Below, one piece after another: positions 9,208-20,402 of a stretch of 64,000 nt of DNA (the stretch's first letter is position 1; every line of letters begins with the position of its first letter). Origin of the DNA: Elephas maximus indicus (lineage: Eukaryota > Chordata > Mammalia > Proboscidea > Elephantidae); assembly GCF_024166365.1 (NCBI RefSeq), contig NW_026060237.1, positions 3,410,001-3,474,000 on the forward strand. The letters are read 5' to 3'. The notes under the pieces were generated by a model, which was not told the DNA's origin, ran no database searches, and saw only the letters and a list, made by a program, of their open reading frames with translations. A program made the position numbers and the translations under genes.

Positions 9208-12075
9208 AAAACTAGCCTGAGGGAGCACTTTATTACTTTTCAGTCAGAACCCTTAGAAGGACTTAGCTTTCCACATTAGCTTTTAAAATACTTGTTTGTT
9301 TTTCCTGTGTGCCTTTATCATTTTCTTTTCTTGTCTGAATTCATTTATCTTTCTTTTTTTTAATAATTTTTATTGTGCTTTAAGTGAAAATTTCCAAATG
9401 AAGTCAGTCTCTCACACAAAAAACCCATGTACACCTTGCTACACAGTCCCAATTACGCTCCCCTTAATGAGACACACCGCTGTCTCCCTCCACTCTCTCT
9501 TTTCCTGTTCATTTCGCCAGCTTCTAACTCCCTCCACCCTCTCATCTGCGCTCTAGGCAGGAGATGCCAACATAGTCTCAAGTGTCCACCTGACCCAAGA
9601 AGCTCACTCCTCACCAGCATCCCTCTCCAACCCATTGTCCAGTCCAATCCATGTCTGAAGAGTTGGCTTCAGGAATGATTCCTGTCCTGGGTCAACAGAA
9701 GGTCTGGGGACCATGACCACCGGGGTTCTTCTAGTCTCAGTCAGACCATTAAGTCTGGTCTCAAGAGAATTTGAGGTCTGCATCCCACTGCTCTCCTGCT
9801 CCCTCAGGGGATCTATGTTGTGTTCCCTGTCAGGGCAGTCATCTGTTCTAGCTGGGGACCATCTAGTTCTTCTGGTCTCAGGATGATGTAGTCTCTGGTT
9901 CACGTAGTCCTTTCTGTCTCTTGGGCTTGTAATCACTTTGTGTCCTTGGTGGTCTTCATTCTCCTTTGATTCAGATGGGTTGAGACCAATCGATGCATCT
10001 TAGATGGCTGCTTGCTAGCATTTAAGACCCCAGACACCACTCTTCAAAGTGGGATGCAGAATGTTTTCTTAATAGATTTTATTATGCCAATTGACTTAGA
10101 TGTCGCCTGAAACCATGGTCCCCGGACCCCTGCCCCTGCAATGCTGGCCTTTGAAGCATTCAATTTATTCAGGAGACTTCTTTACTTTTAGTTTAGTCCA
10201 ATTGTGCTGGCCTCCCCTGTATTGTGTGCTGTCTTTTCCTTCATCTAAAGTAGTTCTTATCTACTAGCTAATTAGTGAATTTCCCTCTCTCAGCCTCCCT
10301 CCCTCCCCCTTTCTTATAACCACAAATGAATGTTTTCTTCTCAGTTTAAACTATTTCTCAAGTTCTTATAATAGTGGTCTTATACAGTGTTTGTCCTTTC
10401 GCAACTGACTAATTTCCCTCAGCGTAATGCCTTCCAGGTTCCTCCATGTTATGAAATGTTTCACAGATTCCTCACTGTTCTTTATCGATGTGTAGAATTC
10501 CTTTGTGTGAATATACCATTGATTTATTTATCCATTCATCCGTTGATGGGCACTTTGGTTGCTTCCATCTTTTTGCTATTGTAAACAGTGCTGCAATAAA
10601 CATGGGTGTGCATATATCTGTTCGTGTAAAGGCTCTGATTTCTCTAGAATATATTCCAAGGAGTGGGATTGCTGGATCATACGGTAGTTCAATTTATAGC
10701 TTTTTAAGGAAGCACCAAATCAATTTCCAAAGTGGTTGTACAATTTTATATTCCCACCAGCAGTGTATAAGAGTTCCAATCTCTCCACAGCCTCTCCAAC
10801 ATTTATTATTTTGTGTTTTTGGATTAATGCCTGCCTTGTTGGAGTGAGATGAAATCTCATTGTAGTTTTGATTTGCATTTCTCTAATGGCTAATGATCGT
10901 AAACATTTCCTCATATCCCTGTTAGCTACCTGAATATCTTCTTTAGTGAAGGGTCTATTCATATCTTTTGCCCAATTTTTAATTGGGTTATCTGCCTTTT
11001 TGCAGTTGAGTGTTTCCCATATCTGTAGATTTTAGAGATCAGGTGCTGATCAGAAATGTCATAGCTCAAAACTTCTTCCCAGTCTGTAGGTAGTCTTTTT
11101 TCTCCTTTGGCGAAGTCTTTGGATGAGCATAGGTGTTTGATTTTTATGAGCTCCCAGTTATCTAGTTTTTCTTCTGCATTCTTTACAATGTTTTGTATAC
11201 TGTTTATGCCATGTATTAGAGCTCCTAACTTTGTACCTATTTTTTTCTTTCATGATATTTATCGTTTTAGATTTTATATTTAGGCCTTTGAATTATTTTG
11301 AGTTAGTTTTTGTGCATGGAGTGAGCTATGGGTCTTGTTCCATTTTTTTTTGCAGATGGATATCCAGTTATGCCAGCACCATTTGTTAAAAAGACTGTCT
11401 TTTCCCCATTTAACTGTTTTGGGGCCTTTGTCAAATACCGACTGCTCATATGTGGATGGGTTTATGTCTGGATTCTCAATTCTGTTCCACTGGTCCATGT
11501 ATCTGTTGTTGTACCAGGACCAGGCTATTTTGACTAATGTGGCAGTACAATAGGTTCTAAAATCAAGTAAAGTAAGGCCTCCCACTTTATTCTTCTTTTT
11601 CAGTAATGCCTTATTTATCTGGGGCCTCTTACCCTTCCATATGAAGTTGGTGATTTGTTTCTCCATCTCATTAAAGAATGTCCTTGGGATTTGAATCGGA
11701 ATTGCATTAAATGTATAGATCGGTTTTGGTAGAATAGACATTTTCACAGTTAATTCTTCCTATCCATGAGCAAAGTATGTTCTTCCACTAATGTAAGTCT
11801 CTTTTGGTTTCTTGCAGAAGTGTGCTGTAGTTTTCTTTCTATAAGTCTTTTACATCTTTGGTAAGATTTATTCCTAAGTATTTTGTCATCCTGGTGGCTA
11901 CTGTAAGTGGCATTGATGTGGTGATTTCCTCTTCGATGTTCTTTTTGTTGATGGAGAGGAATCCAAGTGATTTTTGTATGTTTATCTTGTATGCTGATAC
12001 TCTGCTGAACTCTTCTATTAGTTTCAGTAGTTTTCTGGAGGATTCCTTTGGGTTTCCTGTGTATAAGGTCATGTC

Positions 12076-12078
12076 ACC
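12076..12078 (-). other. RT active-site codon changed (FADD to FAGD) in L1 copy A
   Basis: The minus strand reads LFAGDMTLY where L1 reverse transcriptases have FADD. The first catalytic Asp is replaced by Gly (GGT). The same change is present in copy B at 15264-15266. Confidence 0.85.
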
Positions 12079-12537
12079 TGCAAATAGAGGTACTTTGACT
12101 TCTTCCTTGCCAATCTTTATTTCTTTATCTAGCCTAATTGCTCTGGCTAGGACTTCCAGCATGAGTTGACTAAGAGTGGTGATAAAGGGCATCCGTGTTT
12201 GGTTCCCGATCTCAGTGGGAATGCTTTCAGGCTCTCTCCATTTAGGGTAATGTTGGCTGTTGGCTTTGCATTAATACCCTTGATTATGTTGAGGAATTTT
12301 CCTTCTATTCCTATTTTGCTGAGAGCTTTTATCATGAATAAGTGTTGAGCTTTGTCAAATGCCTTTTCCGCATGAATTGATAAAATCATGTGATTCTTGT
12401 CTTTTGTTTTATTTATGTGGTGGATTGCATTAATTATTTTTCTAATGGTGAACCATCCCTGCATACCTGGTATGAATCCCACTTGGTCATGATGAATAAT
12501 TTTTTTGCTATGTTGTTGAATTCTATTGGATAGAATT

Positions 12538-12552
12538 TTGTTGAGGATTTTT
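12538..12552 (+). repeat. Target-site duplication of L1 copy B, left
   Basis: ttgttgaggattttt. The identical 15 bases recur at 20403-20417, directly after the 5' end of the nested L1. Copy A's ORF2 reads continuously if 12553-20417 is removed. Confidence 0.95.
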
Positions 12553-13549
12553 AAAAAATAATTTTTATTGTGCTTTAAGTGAAAGATTACAAATCAAGTC
12601 AGTTTGTCACATACAAACTTATATACACCTTACTCCTTACTCCCACTTACTCTCCCCCTGAGTCAGCCTGTTCCCTCCTTCCAGTCTCTCCTTTCTTGAC
12701 GGTTTTGCCAGTTTCTAACCCTCTCTACCCTCCTAGCTCCCCTCCAGACAGGAGATGCCATCACAGTCTCATGTGTCCACCATACAGGTAGTTCACCCTT
12801 CATCAGCATCTCTGTCCATTGTCCAGTCCCTTCCATGTATGATGAGTTGTCTTCGGGAATGGTTCCTGTCCTGGGCCAACAGAACGTTTGTGGACCGTGA
12901 CCGCCAGGATTCTTCTAGCCTCAGTCAGACCATTAAGTCTGGTCTTTTTATGAGAATTTGGGGTCTGCATCCCACTGTTCTCTTGCTCCCTCAGGAGTTC
13001 TCTGTTGTGCTCCCTGTAGGGCAGTCATCGGTTGTGGCCGGGCACCATCTAGTTTTTCTGGTCTCAGGATGATGTAAGTCTCTGGTTCATGTGGCCCTTT
13101 CTGTCTCTTGGGCTCATAGTTATTGTGTGACCTTGGTATTCTTCATTCTCCTTTGATCCAGGTGGGATGAGACCAATAGATGCACCTTAGATGGGCGCTT
13201 GTTAGCATTTAAGGCCCCAGACGCCACACTTCAAAGTGGGATGCAGAATGTTTTCATAATAGAATTATTTTGGCAATTGACTTAGAAGTCCCCTTAAGCC
13301 ATAGTCCCCAAACCCCCACCCTTGCTCCACTGGACTTCAAAGCATTCAGTTTATCCCGGAAACTTCTTTGCTTTTCATCCAGTCCAGTTGAGCTCACCTT
13401 CTGTGTATTGAGTATTGTCCTTCCCTTTGCCTAGAGTAGTTTTTATCTACTAAATAATCAGTAAATAACCTCTCCCACCCTCCCTCCTTCCCCCCTCATA
13501 ACCACAAAAGTATGTGTTCTCCTCAGTTTATACTATTTCTCAAGATCTT

Positions 13550-16500
13550 ACAATAGCGGTCTTATACAATATTTGTCCTTTTGCCTCTGACTGATTTCAC
13601 TCAGCATAATGCCTTCTAGGTACCTCCATGTTATGAAGTGTTTCACAGATTCCTCAGTGTTTTTTATCGATGGGTAGTATTCCATTATGGAATATACCAT
13701 AATTTATTTAACCATTCATCCATTGGTGGACACCTTGGTTGCTTCCATCTTTTTGCTATGTAAACAGAGCTGCAATAAACATGGGTGTGCATACATCTGT
13801 TCGTGTAAAGGCTCTTATTTCTCTAGGGTATATTCCGAGGAGTGGGATTTCTGGGTTGCATGGTAGTTCTATTTCTAACTTTTTAAGAAAATGCCAGATA
13901 GATTTCCAAAGTGGTTGTACCATTTGACATTCCCACCAGGAGTATATAAGAGTTCCAATCTCTCTGTAGCCTCTGCAGTATTTATTATTTTGTGTTTTTT
14001 GGATTAATGCCAGCCTTGTTGGAGTGAGATGGAATCTCATCGTAGTTTTAATTTGCATTTCTCTAATGGCTAATGATCGAGAGCATTTTCTCATGTGTCT
14101 GTTACCCACCTGAATATCTTCTTTAGTGAAGTGCGTGTTCATATCCTTTGCCCACTTCTTGATTGGGTTGTTTATCTTTTTGTGGTTGATTTTTAACAGA
14201 ATCATATAGATTTTAGAGATCAAGCGTTGGTCGGAAATGTCATAGCTGAAAATTCTTTCCCAATCTGTAGGTGGTCTGGTCTTTTTACTCTTTTGGTGAA
14301 GTCTTTAGATGAGCATAGGTGTTTGATTTTTAGGAGCTCCCAGTTATTTGGTTTCTCTTTGTCATTTTTGGTAATGTTTTGTATACTGTTTATGCATTTT
14401 ATTAGGGCTCATAACATTGTCCCTATTTTTTCTTCCATGATCATTATTGTTTTAGTCTTTATGTTTAGGGGTTTGATCCACTTGTTCTTAGTTTTTGTAC
14501 ATGGTGTGAGGTATGTGTCCTGTTTCATTTTTTTGCAAATGGTTATCCATTTATGCCAGCACTATTTGTTAAAAAGACTATCTTTCCCCAATTAACTGAC
14601 ACTGGACCTTTGTCAAATATCAGCTGCTCATATGTGGATGGATTTATATCTGGGTTCTCAATTCTGTCCATTGGTTTATGTACCTGTTGTTGTACCAGTA
14701 CCAGTACCAGGCTGTTTTGACTACTGTGGCTGTATAATATGTTCTAAAGTCAAGTAGAGTGAGGCCTCCCACTTTCTTCTTCTTTTTCAGTAATGCTTTG
14801 CTTATCCGGGGATCCTTTCCCTTGCATGTGAAGTCGGTGATTTGTTTCTCCAACACATTAAAAAATGTCATTGGAATTTGGATTGGAAGTACATTGTGTG
14901 TACAGATGGCTTTTGGTAGAATAGGCATTTTTACTATGTTAAGTCTTCCTATCCATGAGCAAGGTATGTTTTTCCACTTATGTAGGTCTTTTTAGTTTCT
15001 TGCCCTAGTACTTTGTAGTTTTCTTTGTATAGGTCTTTTACATCTTTGGTAAGATTTATTCCTAAGTATTTTATCTTCTTGGGGGCTACTGTGAATGCTA
15101 TTGATTTGGTGATTTCCTCTTCGATGTTCTTTTTGTTGATGTAGAGGAATCCACGTGATTTTTGTATATTTATCTTATAACCTGAGACTCTGCCAAACTC
15201 TTCTATTAGTTTCAGTAGTTTTCTGGAGGATTCCTTAGGGTTTTCTGTGTATAAGATGGTGTCACCTGCAAAGAGAGATACTTTGACTTCTTCCTTGCCA
15301 ATCTGGATGCCCTTTATTTCTTTATCTAGCCTAATTGCTCTGGCTAGGATTTCCAGCACAATGTTGACTAAGAGTAGTCATAGTGGGCATCCATGCCTGG
15401 TTCCTGATCTCAGTGGGAACGCTTTCACGCTCTCTCCATTTAGGGTGATGTTGGCTGTTGGCTTTGCATAAATGCCCTTTATTATGTTGAGGAATTTTCC
15501 TTCAATTCCTATTTTGCTGAGAGTTTTTATCATGAATAAGGGTTGAGCTTTGTCAAATGCCTTTTCTGCATGAATTGATAAAATCATGTGATTTTGTCTT
15601 TTATTTTATTTACGTGGTGGATTACATTAATTGTTTTTCTAATGTTGAACCATCCCTGCATACCTGATATGAATCCCACTTGGTCATGATGATTCATTTT
15701 TTTTTGATATGTTGTTGATTTCTATTGGCTAGAATTTTGTTGAGGAATTTTGCATCTATGTTCATGAGGGCTATAAGTCTGTAATTTTCTTTTTTTGTGG
15801 TTTCTTTACCTGGTTTTGGTATCAGGGATATGGTGGCTTCATAGAATGAGTTAGGTAGTATTCCATCAGTTTCTATGCTTTGAAATACCTTTAGTATTAG
15901 TGGTGTTAACTCCTCTCTAAAAGTTTGGTAGAACTCTGCAGTGAAGCCATCCAGGCCAGGGCTTTTTGTTGTTGTTGTTGGGAGTTTTTTGATTACCGTT
16001 TCAATCTCTTTTTTTGTTATGGGTCTATTTAGTTGTTCTACTTCTGATCGTCTTAGTTTAGGTAGGTAGTGTTTTCCTAGGAACTCATCCATTTCTTCTA
16101 GGTTTGCAGATTTGTTAGAGTACAATTTTTCATAATAATCTGATATGATTCTTTTAGTTTCAGTTGGGTCTGTTATGATACCGCCCATCTCATTTCTTAT
16201 TTGGATTATTTGTTTCCTTTCCTGTATTTCTTTAGTCAGTCTGGCCAATGATTTATCAATTTTGTTAATTTTTCAGAGAACCAGCTTTTGGCTTTGTTAA
16301 TTCTTTCAATTGTTTTTCTGTTCTCTAATTCATTTAGTTCAGCTCTAATTTTTATTATTTGTTTTCTTCTGGTGCCTGATGGATTCTTTTGTTGCTCAGT
16401 TTCTATTTGTTCAGTTGTAGGGACAGTTCTCTGATTTTGGCTCTTTCTTCTTGCTGTATGTGTGCATTTATCGATATAAATTGGCCTCTGAGCACTGCTT

Positions 16501-17374
16501 TTGCTGTGTCCCAGAGGTTTTGATAGAAAGTGTTTTCATTCCCGTTGCATTCTATAAATTTCCTTATTCCCTCCTTAATGTCTTCTATAACCCAATCTTT
16601 TTTGAGCAGGGTATTGTTCAGTTTCCAAATATTTGATTTCTTTTCCCTAACTTTTTTGTTATTGATTTCCACTTTTATGACCTTGTGGTCTGAGAAGATG
16701 CTTTGTAACATTTTGATGTTTTAGATTTTGCAAAGGTTTGTTTTATGACCTAATATGTGGTCTCTTCTAGAGAATGTTCCATGTGCGCTAGAAGAAAAAG
16801 TATACTTTGTAGCTGTTGGGTGGAGTGTTCCGCATAAGTCTATGAGGTCAAGTTGGTTGATTGTAGCAATTAGGTTTTCCGTGTCTCTATTGAGCTTCTT
16901 AGTGGAAGTCCTATCCTTCTCCAAGAATGGTGTGTTGAATTCTCCTACTATAATTGTGGATGTGTCTATCACATTTTTCAGTTCTGTTATAGTTTGGTTT
17001 ATGTATCTTTCAGCCCTGTCATTGGGTGCATAAATATTTAATATAGTTATATCTTCCTGGTCTATTGTCCATTTAATCATTATGTAGTGTCCTTCTTTAC
17101 CCTTTGTGGTGGATTTAACTTTAAATTCTATTTTGTCAGAAGTTAATGTTGCTACTCCTACTCTTTTTTGCTTATTGTTTCCTTGATATATTTTTTTCCA
17201 TCCTTTGAGTTTTAGTTTGTTTGTGTCTCTAAGTCTAAGGTGTGTCTCTTGTAGGCAGCATATAGATGGATCGTATTTCTTTATCCAGTCTGAGACTCTC
17301 TGTCTCTTTATTGGTGCATTTAGTCCATTTACATTCACCATAATTATAGATAAGTATGTGTTTAGTGCTGTCAT
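13550..17374 (-). pseudogene. L1 ORF2 (endonuclease-reverse transcriptase), broken
   Basis: ORF2p nicks DNA and reverse-transcribes L1 RNA at the target. The start is ATG at 17374 (MTALNTYLSIIMVNVNGLNA). The apurinic-like endonuclease follows, with SICCLQETHL and LNIYAPN. The catalytic GDFN is changed to GEFN (codon 16940-16942), and SRRDHILGHK retains the Asp-His pair. The RT domain shows [39 protein letters not shown] and LFAGD in place of FADD. A cysteine/C-terminal part near 13.8-14.2 kb has [15 protein letters not shown] and [17 protein letters not shown]. Frame breaks fall near 16.72, 16.40, 15.69, 15.37, 14.94 and 14.64 kb. Family length is about 1275 residues, matching the span. Confidence 0.93.
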
Positions 17375-17799
17375 TTTGATGCCTTTTTGTGTGTGTTGTT
17401 GACAATTTCATTTTTCCACTTACTTTTTTGTGCCGAGATGTTTTTCTTTGTAAATTGTGTGTTCCTCATTTTCATAGTAGTTGACTTTATGTTTGCTGAG
17501 TCATTACATTTTTCTTGGTTTTTATTATCAGTTATGGAATTGTTATACCTCTTTGTGGTTACCTTAATATTCACCCCTCTTTTTCTAAGTAAAAACCTAA
17601 CTTGTATTGTCCTATATCGCCTTGTTTCCCTCTCCATATGGCAGTTCTATGCCACATGTATTTAGTTCCTCTTTTTGATTATTGTCATCTTTTACATATT
17701 GACTTCAATGATTCCCTGTTTTGAGCATTTTATTTCTTTTTTAGATTAATCTTAATTTGTTTTTGTGATTTCCCTATTTGAGTTGATATCAGGATGTTC

Positions 17800-18844
17800 A
17801 GTTCTGTGACCTTGTGTTGTGCTCCTATCTGATATTATTTATTTTCTGACCAATTTCCTTTAGTATTTCTTGTAGTTTTGGTTTGGTTTTTGCAAATTCT
17901 CTAAGCTTGTGTTTATCTGTAAAAGTTTTAATTTCACCTTCATATTTGAGAGAGTTTTGCTGGATACACGGTCCTTGGCTGGCAGTTTTTCTCCTTCAGT
18001 GCTCTATACATGTTATCCCATTGCCTTCTTGACTGCATGGTTTCTGCTGAGTAGTCTGAACTTACTCTTGTTGATTCTGCTTTATTTTATCCCTGGCTGC
18101 TTTTAAAATTTTCTCTTTATCTTTGGTTTTGGCAAGTTTGATGATAATACGTCTTGGTGATTTTCTTTTTGGATGAATCTTATATGGGGTTCAATGAGCA
18201 TCTTGGATAGACATCCTTTCATCTTTCATAATGTCAAGGAAGTTTTCTGCCAACAGATCTTCAACTATTCTCTCTGTATTTTCTATTATCTCTCCCTGTT
18301 CTGGGACTCCAATCACACGCAAGTTATTCTTCTTGATAGAGTCCCACATGATTCTCAGGGTTTCTTCATTTTTTTTAATTCTTTTATCTGATTTTTTTTC
18401 AGCTATATTCATGTCAATTCCTTTGTCCTCCAGGTCCCCCACTCTGCCTTCCAATTGCTCAATTCTGCTCCTCTGACTTCCTATTGAGTTGTCTACTTCT
18501 GTAATTTTACTGTTAATCTTTTGGATTTCTGAATGCTGTCTCTCTATGGATTCTTGCAGCTTATTAATTTTTCCACTATGTTCTTGAAGAATATTTTTGA
18601 TTTCTTCCACTCCTTTATCAGTGTGTTTCTTGGCTTTTTCTGTAGATTGCCTTATTTCATTCCTGAGGTCATCCCTGATGTCTTGAGGCATTCTGTAAAT
18701 TAGTTTTTAATATTCTGCATCTGGCAATTCCAGGATTGTATCTTCATTTGGGAAAAATTTTGATTCTTTAATTTGGGGAGTTGTAGAAGCAGTCATGGTC
18801 TGCTTCTTTATGTGGTTTGATATCAACTGCTGTATCCGAGCCAT
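17800..18844 (-). pseudogene. L1 ORF1 with two premature stops
   Basis: The start is ATG at 18844-18842 (MARIQQLISNHIKKQTM). Codon 46 has become TAA (18709-18707) where copy C has AAA. The frame then runs through the coiled coil (KLQESIERQHSEIQKINSK) and the RRM start (NLRVIGVPEQGE) to a second stop, TGA near 18190, where copy C has CGA (Arg of DAHRTP; a CpG decay). Downstream, IHPKRKSPRRIIIKL and the C-terminal domain continue in frame fragments to about 17.8 kb. The protein would be a trimeric RNA-binding chaperone; it cannot be made whole from this copy. Confidence 0.92.
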
Positions 18845-20402
18845 CCATAAGATATTGCAGTGATTTATTTTATATTTGCTCACTGAGTCTTATCCTGTTT
18901 TGTTTTCTTTCAATATACGTAGAGGGACTACTAGACTGCGCTGTCTTGATTGTTGTAGCCCTTGAATCACTTATGTCCTATTACCAGCTGGTTTGGGCTG
19001 TTACCAGTTATATAAGCCTAAGGGTCCATTCACATTCTTGAGTAGAATCTGATTTGGGGTAATGAAGTGTGTGGTGCAGACTGTCACGTATCTACCTAAA
19101 GGAGTAGTGGTGATACTTGTGCGCACCAGTATCACCACAGGGGGTCACACTCCGGGGGCGGGGCAGGTTGCTGACAGGCTTCCCCTAAGTGCCAGTGAAG
19201 TAGGTGTGTCTCTTTTCCTAAAGCACTTTTGTGGGTGGGCTCTGCAGCTCTACCTTAGGCACCCAATGCAAGTACCTCTACAGATTCATAGATGTCACCC
19301 TCCTTAGACCCCTAAGGCAGGAGGCTAGGTGGTATGGGGGGAGCTTCAGCCCTCAGTTCCCCATTGTGGGCCAGTGAGGGCTCTGTGGAATAAGCAGAGA
19401 TATCAGACCTGGGAAACTTGTCTTTCCAGTAATCACCTAAAACAAGTACAGTCATATCCCTGTCAGAATTGCCTTTGCATTACAATAGCCACCTTGTTTG
19501 CTGTAGGGATGAAAGCACAAGACAGTGGATCTCATGTGCTTGGCTGGAGCTGGCTCTGTATTTTTAGTCCAATTAGGGAAGGATTTTTGGTCCCTGGGTT
19601 TTTTGTAGCTGCTTCTCTAAGGCCAGGAGAATGGGTTAGGAAAAGACCAAAAAAGAAAGAAAGAAAAACCCGCGGCACAGTTCACTCTCTGGCCCAGGAA
19701 ATTCCAATGTTAATGAATCCACCTGGGAAGGGGAGGGGAGAGTTCATATAAATAGGAGAGAGTAGCACCCAGGAATATTGACAAAGTTACTTATCTTGCT
19801 TGGTGATGACTGTTTTATCTGAGATTCCCAAGGGGTGTGTAGCTTGTGTGCGTTGGCTGGGTGGAGATTGCCCCCGATGGTCAGGCCTGCATCCTGTGCT
19901 TGTGCTGTCTCAGAAGCCTTGGTCAGCTCCTCGGCTCCCAGTTCAAAGCCCAGCACCAAGGTTGCCCAGCAGGGACGCCACACTCCAGGCTCCATAATCA
20001 GTTGCTGCCTCCCGGTGACTTCTCCTCCTGTCAGCCACACCGCTGCGCTGCCTGAGTGCACTGGCTGGGGTTTCCCCAAGGTCACTTCTGGGGGCTAGGG
20101 CTGTGTCCCATGTTTGCGCTTGTCTCAGGATGCAGTGCTCAGCTTCCCTGTGCCCAGTCCAAAGCCCAGCGCCAAGGTTTTCTGACTGGGACACTGGCTT
20201 CAGGCTCCGAAAGCAGTCGTTGCTTCCCCGTGGTTGTTCATTCTCAGTCTCTGTCACTCAGGTCAACTCTTTAGATCTGTGTTTGATGATCAGGGTTCGT
20301 AGATTGTCACGTATGTGATCAATTGACTTCTTTTTCTGAGTCTTTGTTGCAAAAAGGATCCGAAGTAGCTTCTACTTAGTCAGCCATCTGGGCCCCGCCT
20401 CC
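18845..20402 (-). promoter_or_regulatory. L1 5'UTR promoter region (copy B)
   Basis: GC-rich leader homologous to 697-2449. Monomer signatures ('cagttc/cagtcc...ccaaggtt') start at 19939 and 20155, a 216-bp period, so this copy carries one unit fewer than copy C. It ends exactly at the target-site duplication, so the leader is complete. Confidence 0.8.

Larger units (their letters stand above)
9353..12552 (-). mobile_element. L1 LINE copy A, 3' half (3'UTR and ORF2 C-terminus)
   Basis: This is the 3' half of an antisense L1 whose 5' half resumes at 20403. The 3' terminus is at about 9353, marked by a T-run followed by 'aatttttattgtgctttaag', the same terminus as L1 copy B at 12553. The 3'UTR covers about 9353-10370. 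The ORF2 C-terminal half covers about 10370-12552 in several frames: [20 protein letters not shown] near 10.9 kb, [20 protein letters not shown] near 11.6 kb, and the RT fingers with [19 protein letters not shown] near 12.4 kb. Frameshifts and stops make it dead. Together with 20403-22195 it is a 5'-truncated element of about 5 kb. Confidence 0.93.
12553..20402 (-). mobile_element. Full-length L1 LINE copy B, nested in copy A
   Basis: A complete antisense L1 of about 7.85 kb. The 3'UTR is 12553-13550, ORF2 about 13550-17374, an inter-ORF segment is about 17375-17800, ORF1 is about 17800-18844, and the 5'UTR is 18845-20402. It sits inside the ORF2 of copy A, which continues on both sides, and a perfect 15-bp target-site duplication flanks it. 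The poly(A) tract is very short (TTTTTAAAAAATAA on the plus strand). ORF1 has two stops and ORF2 is broken into at least seven frames, so the copy is no longer autonomous. Confidence 0.96.
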
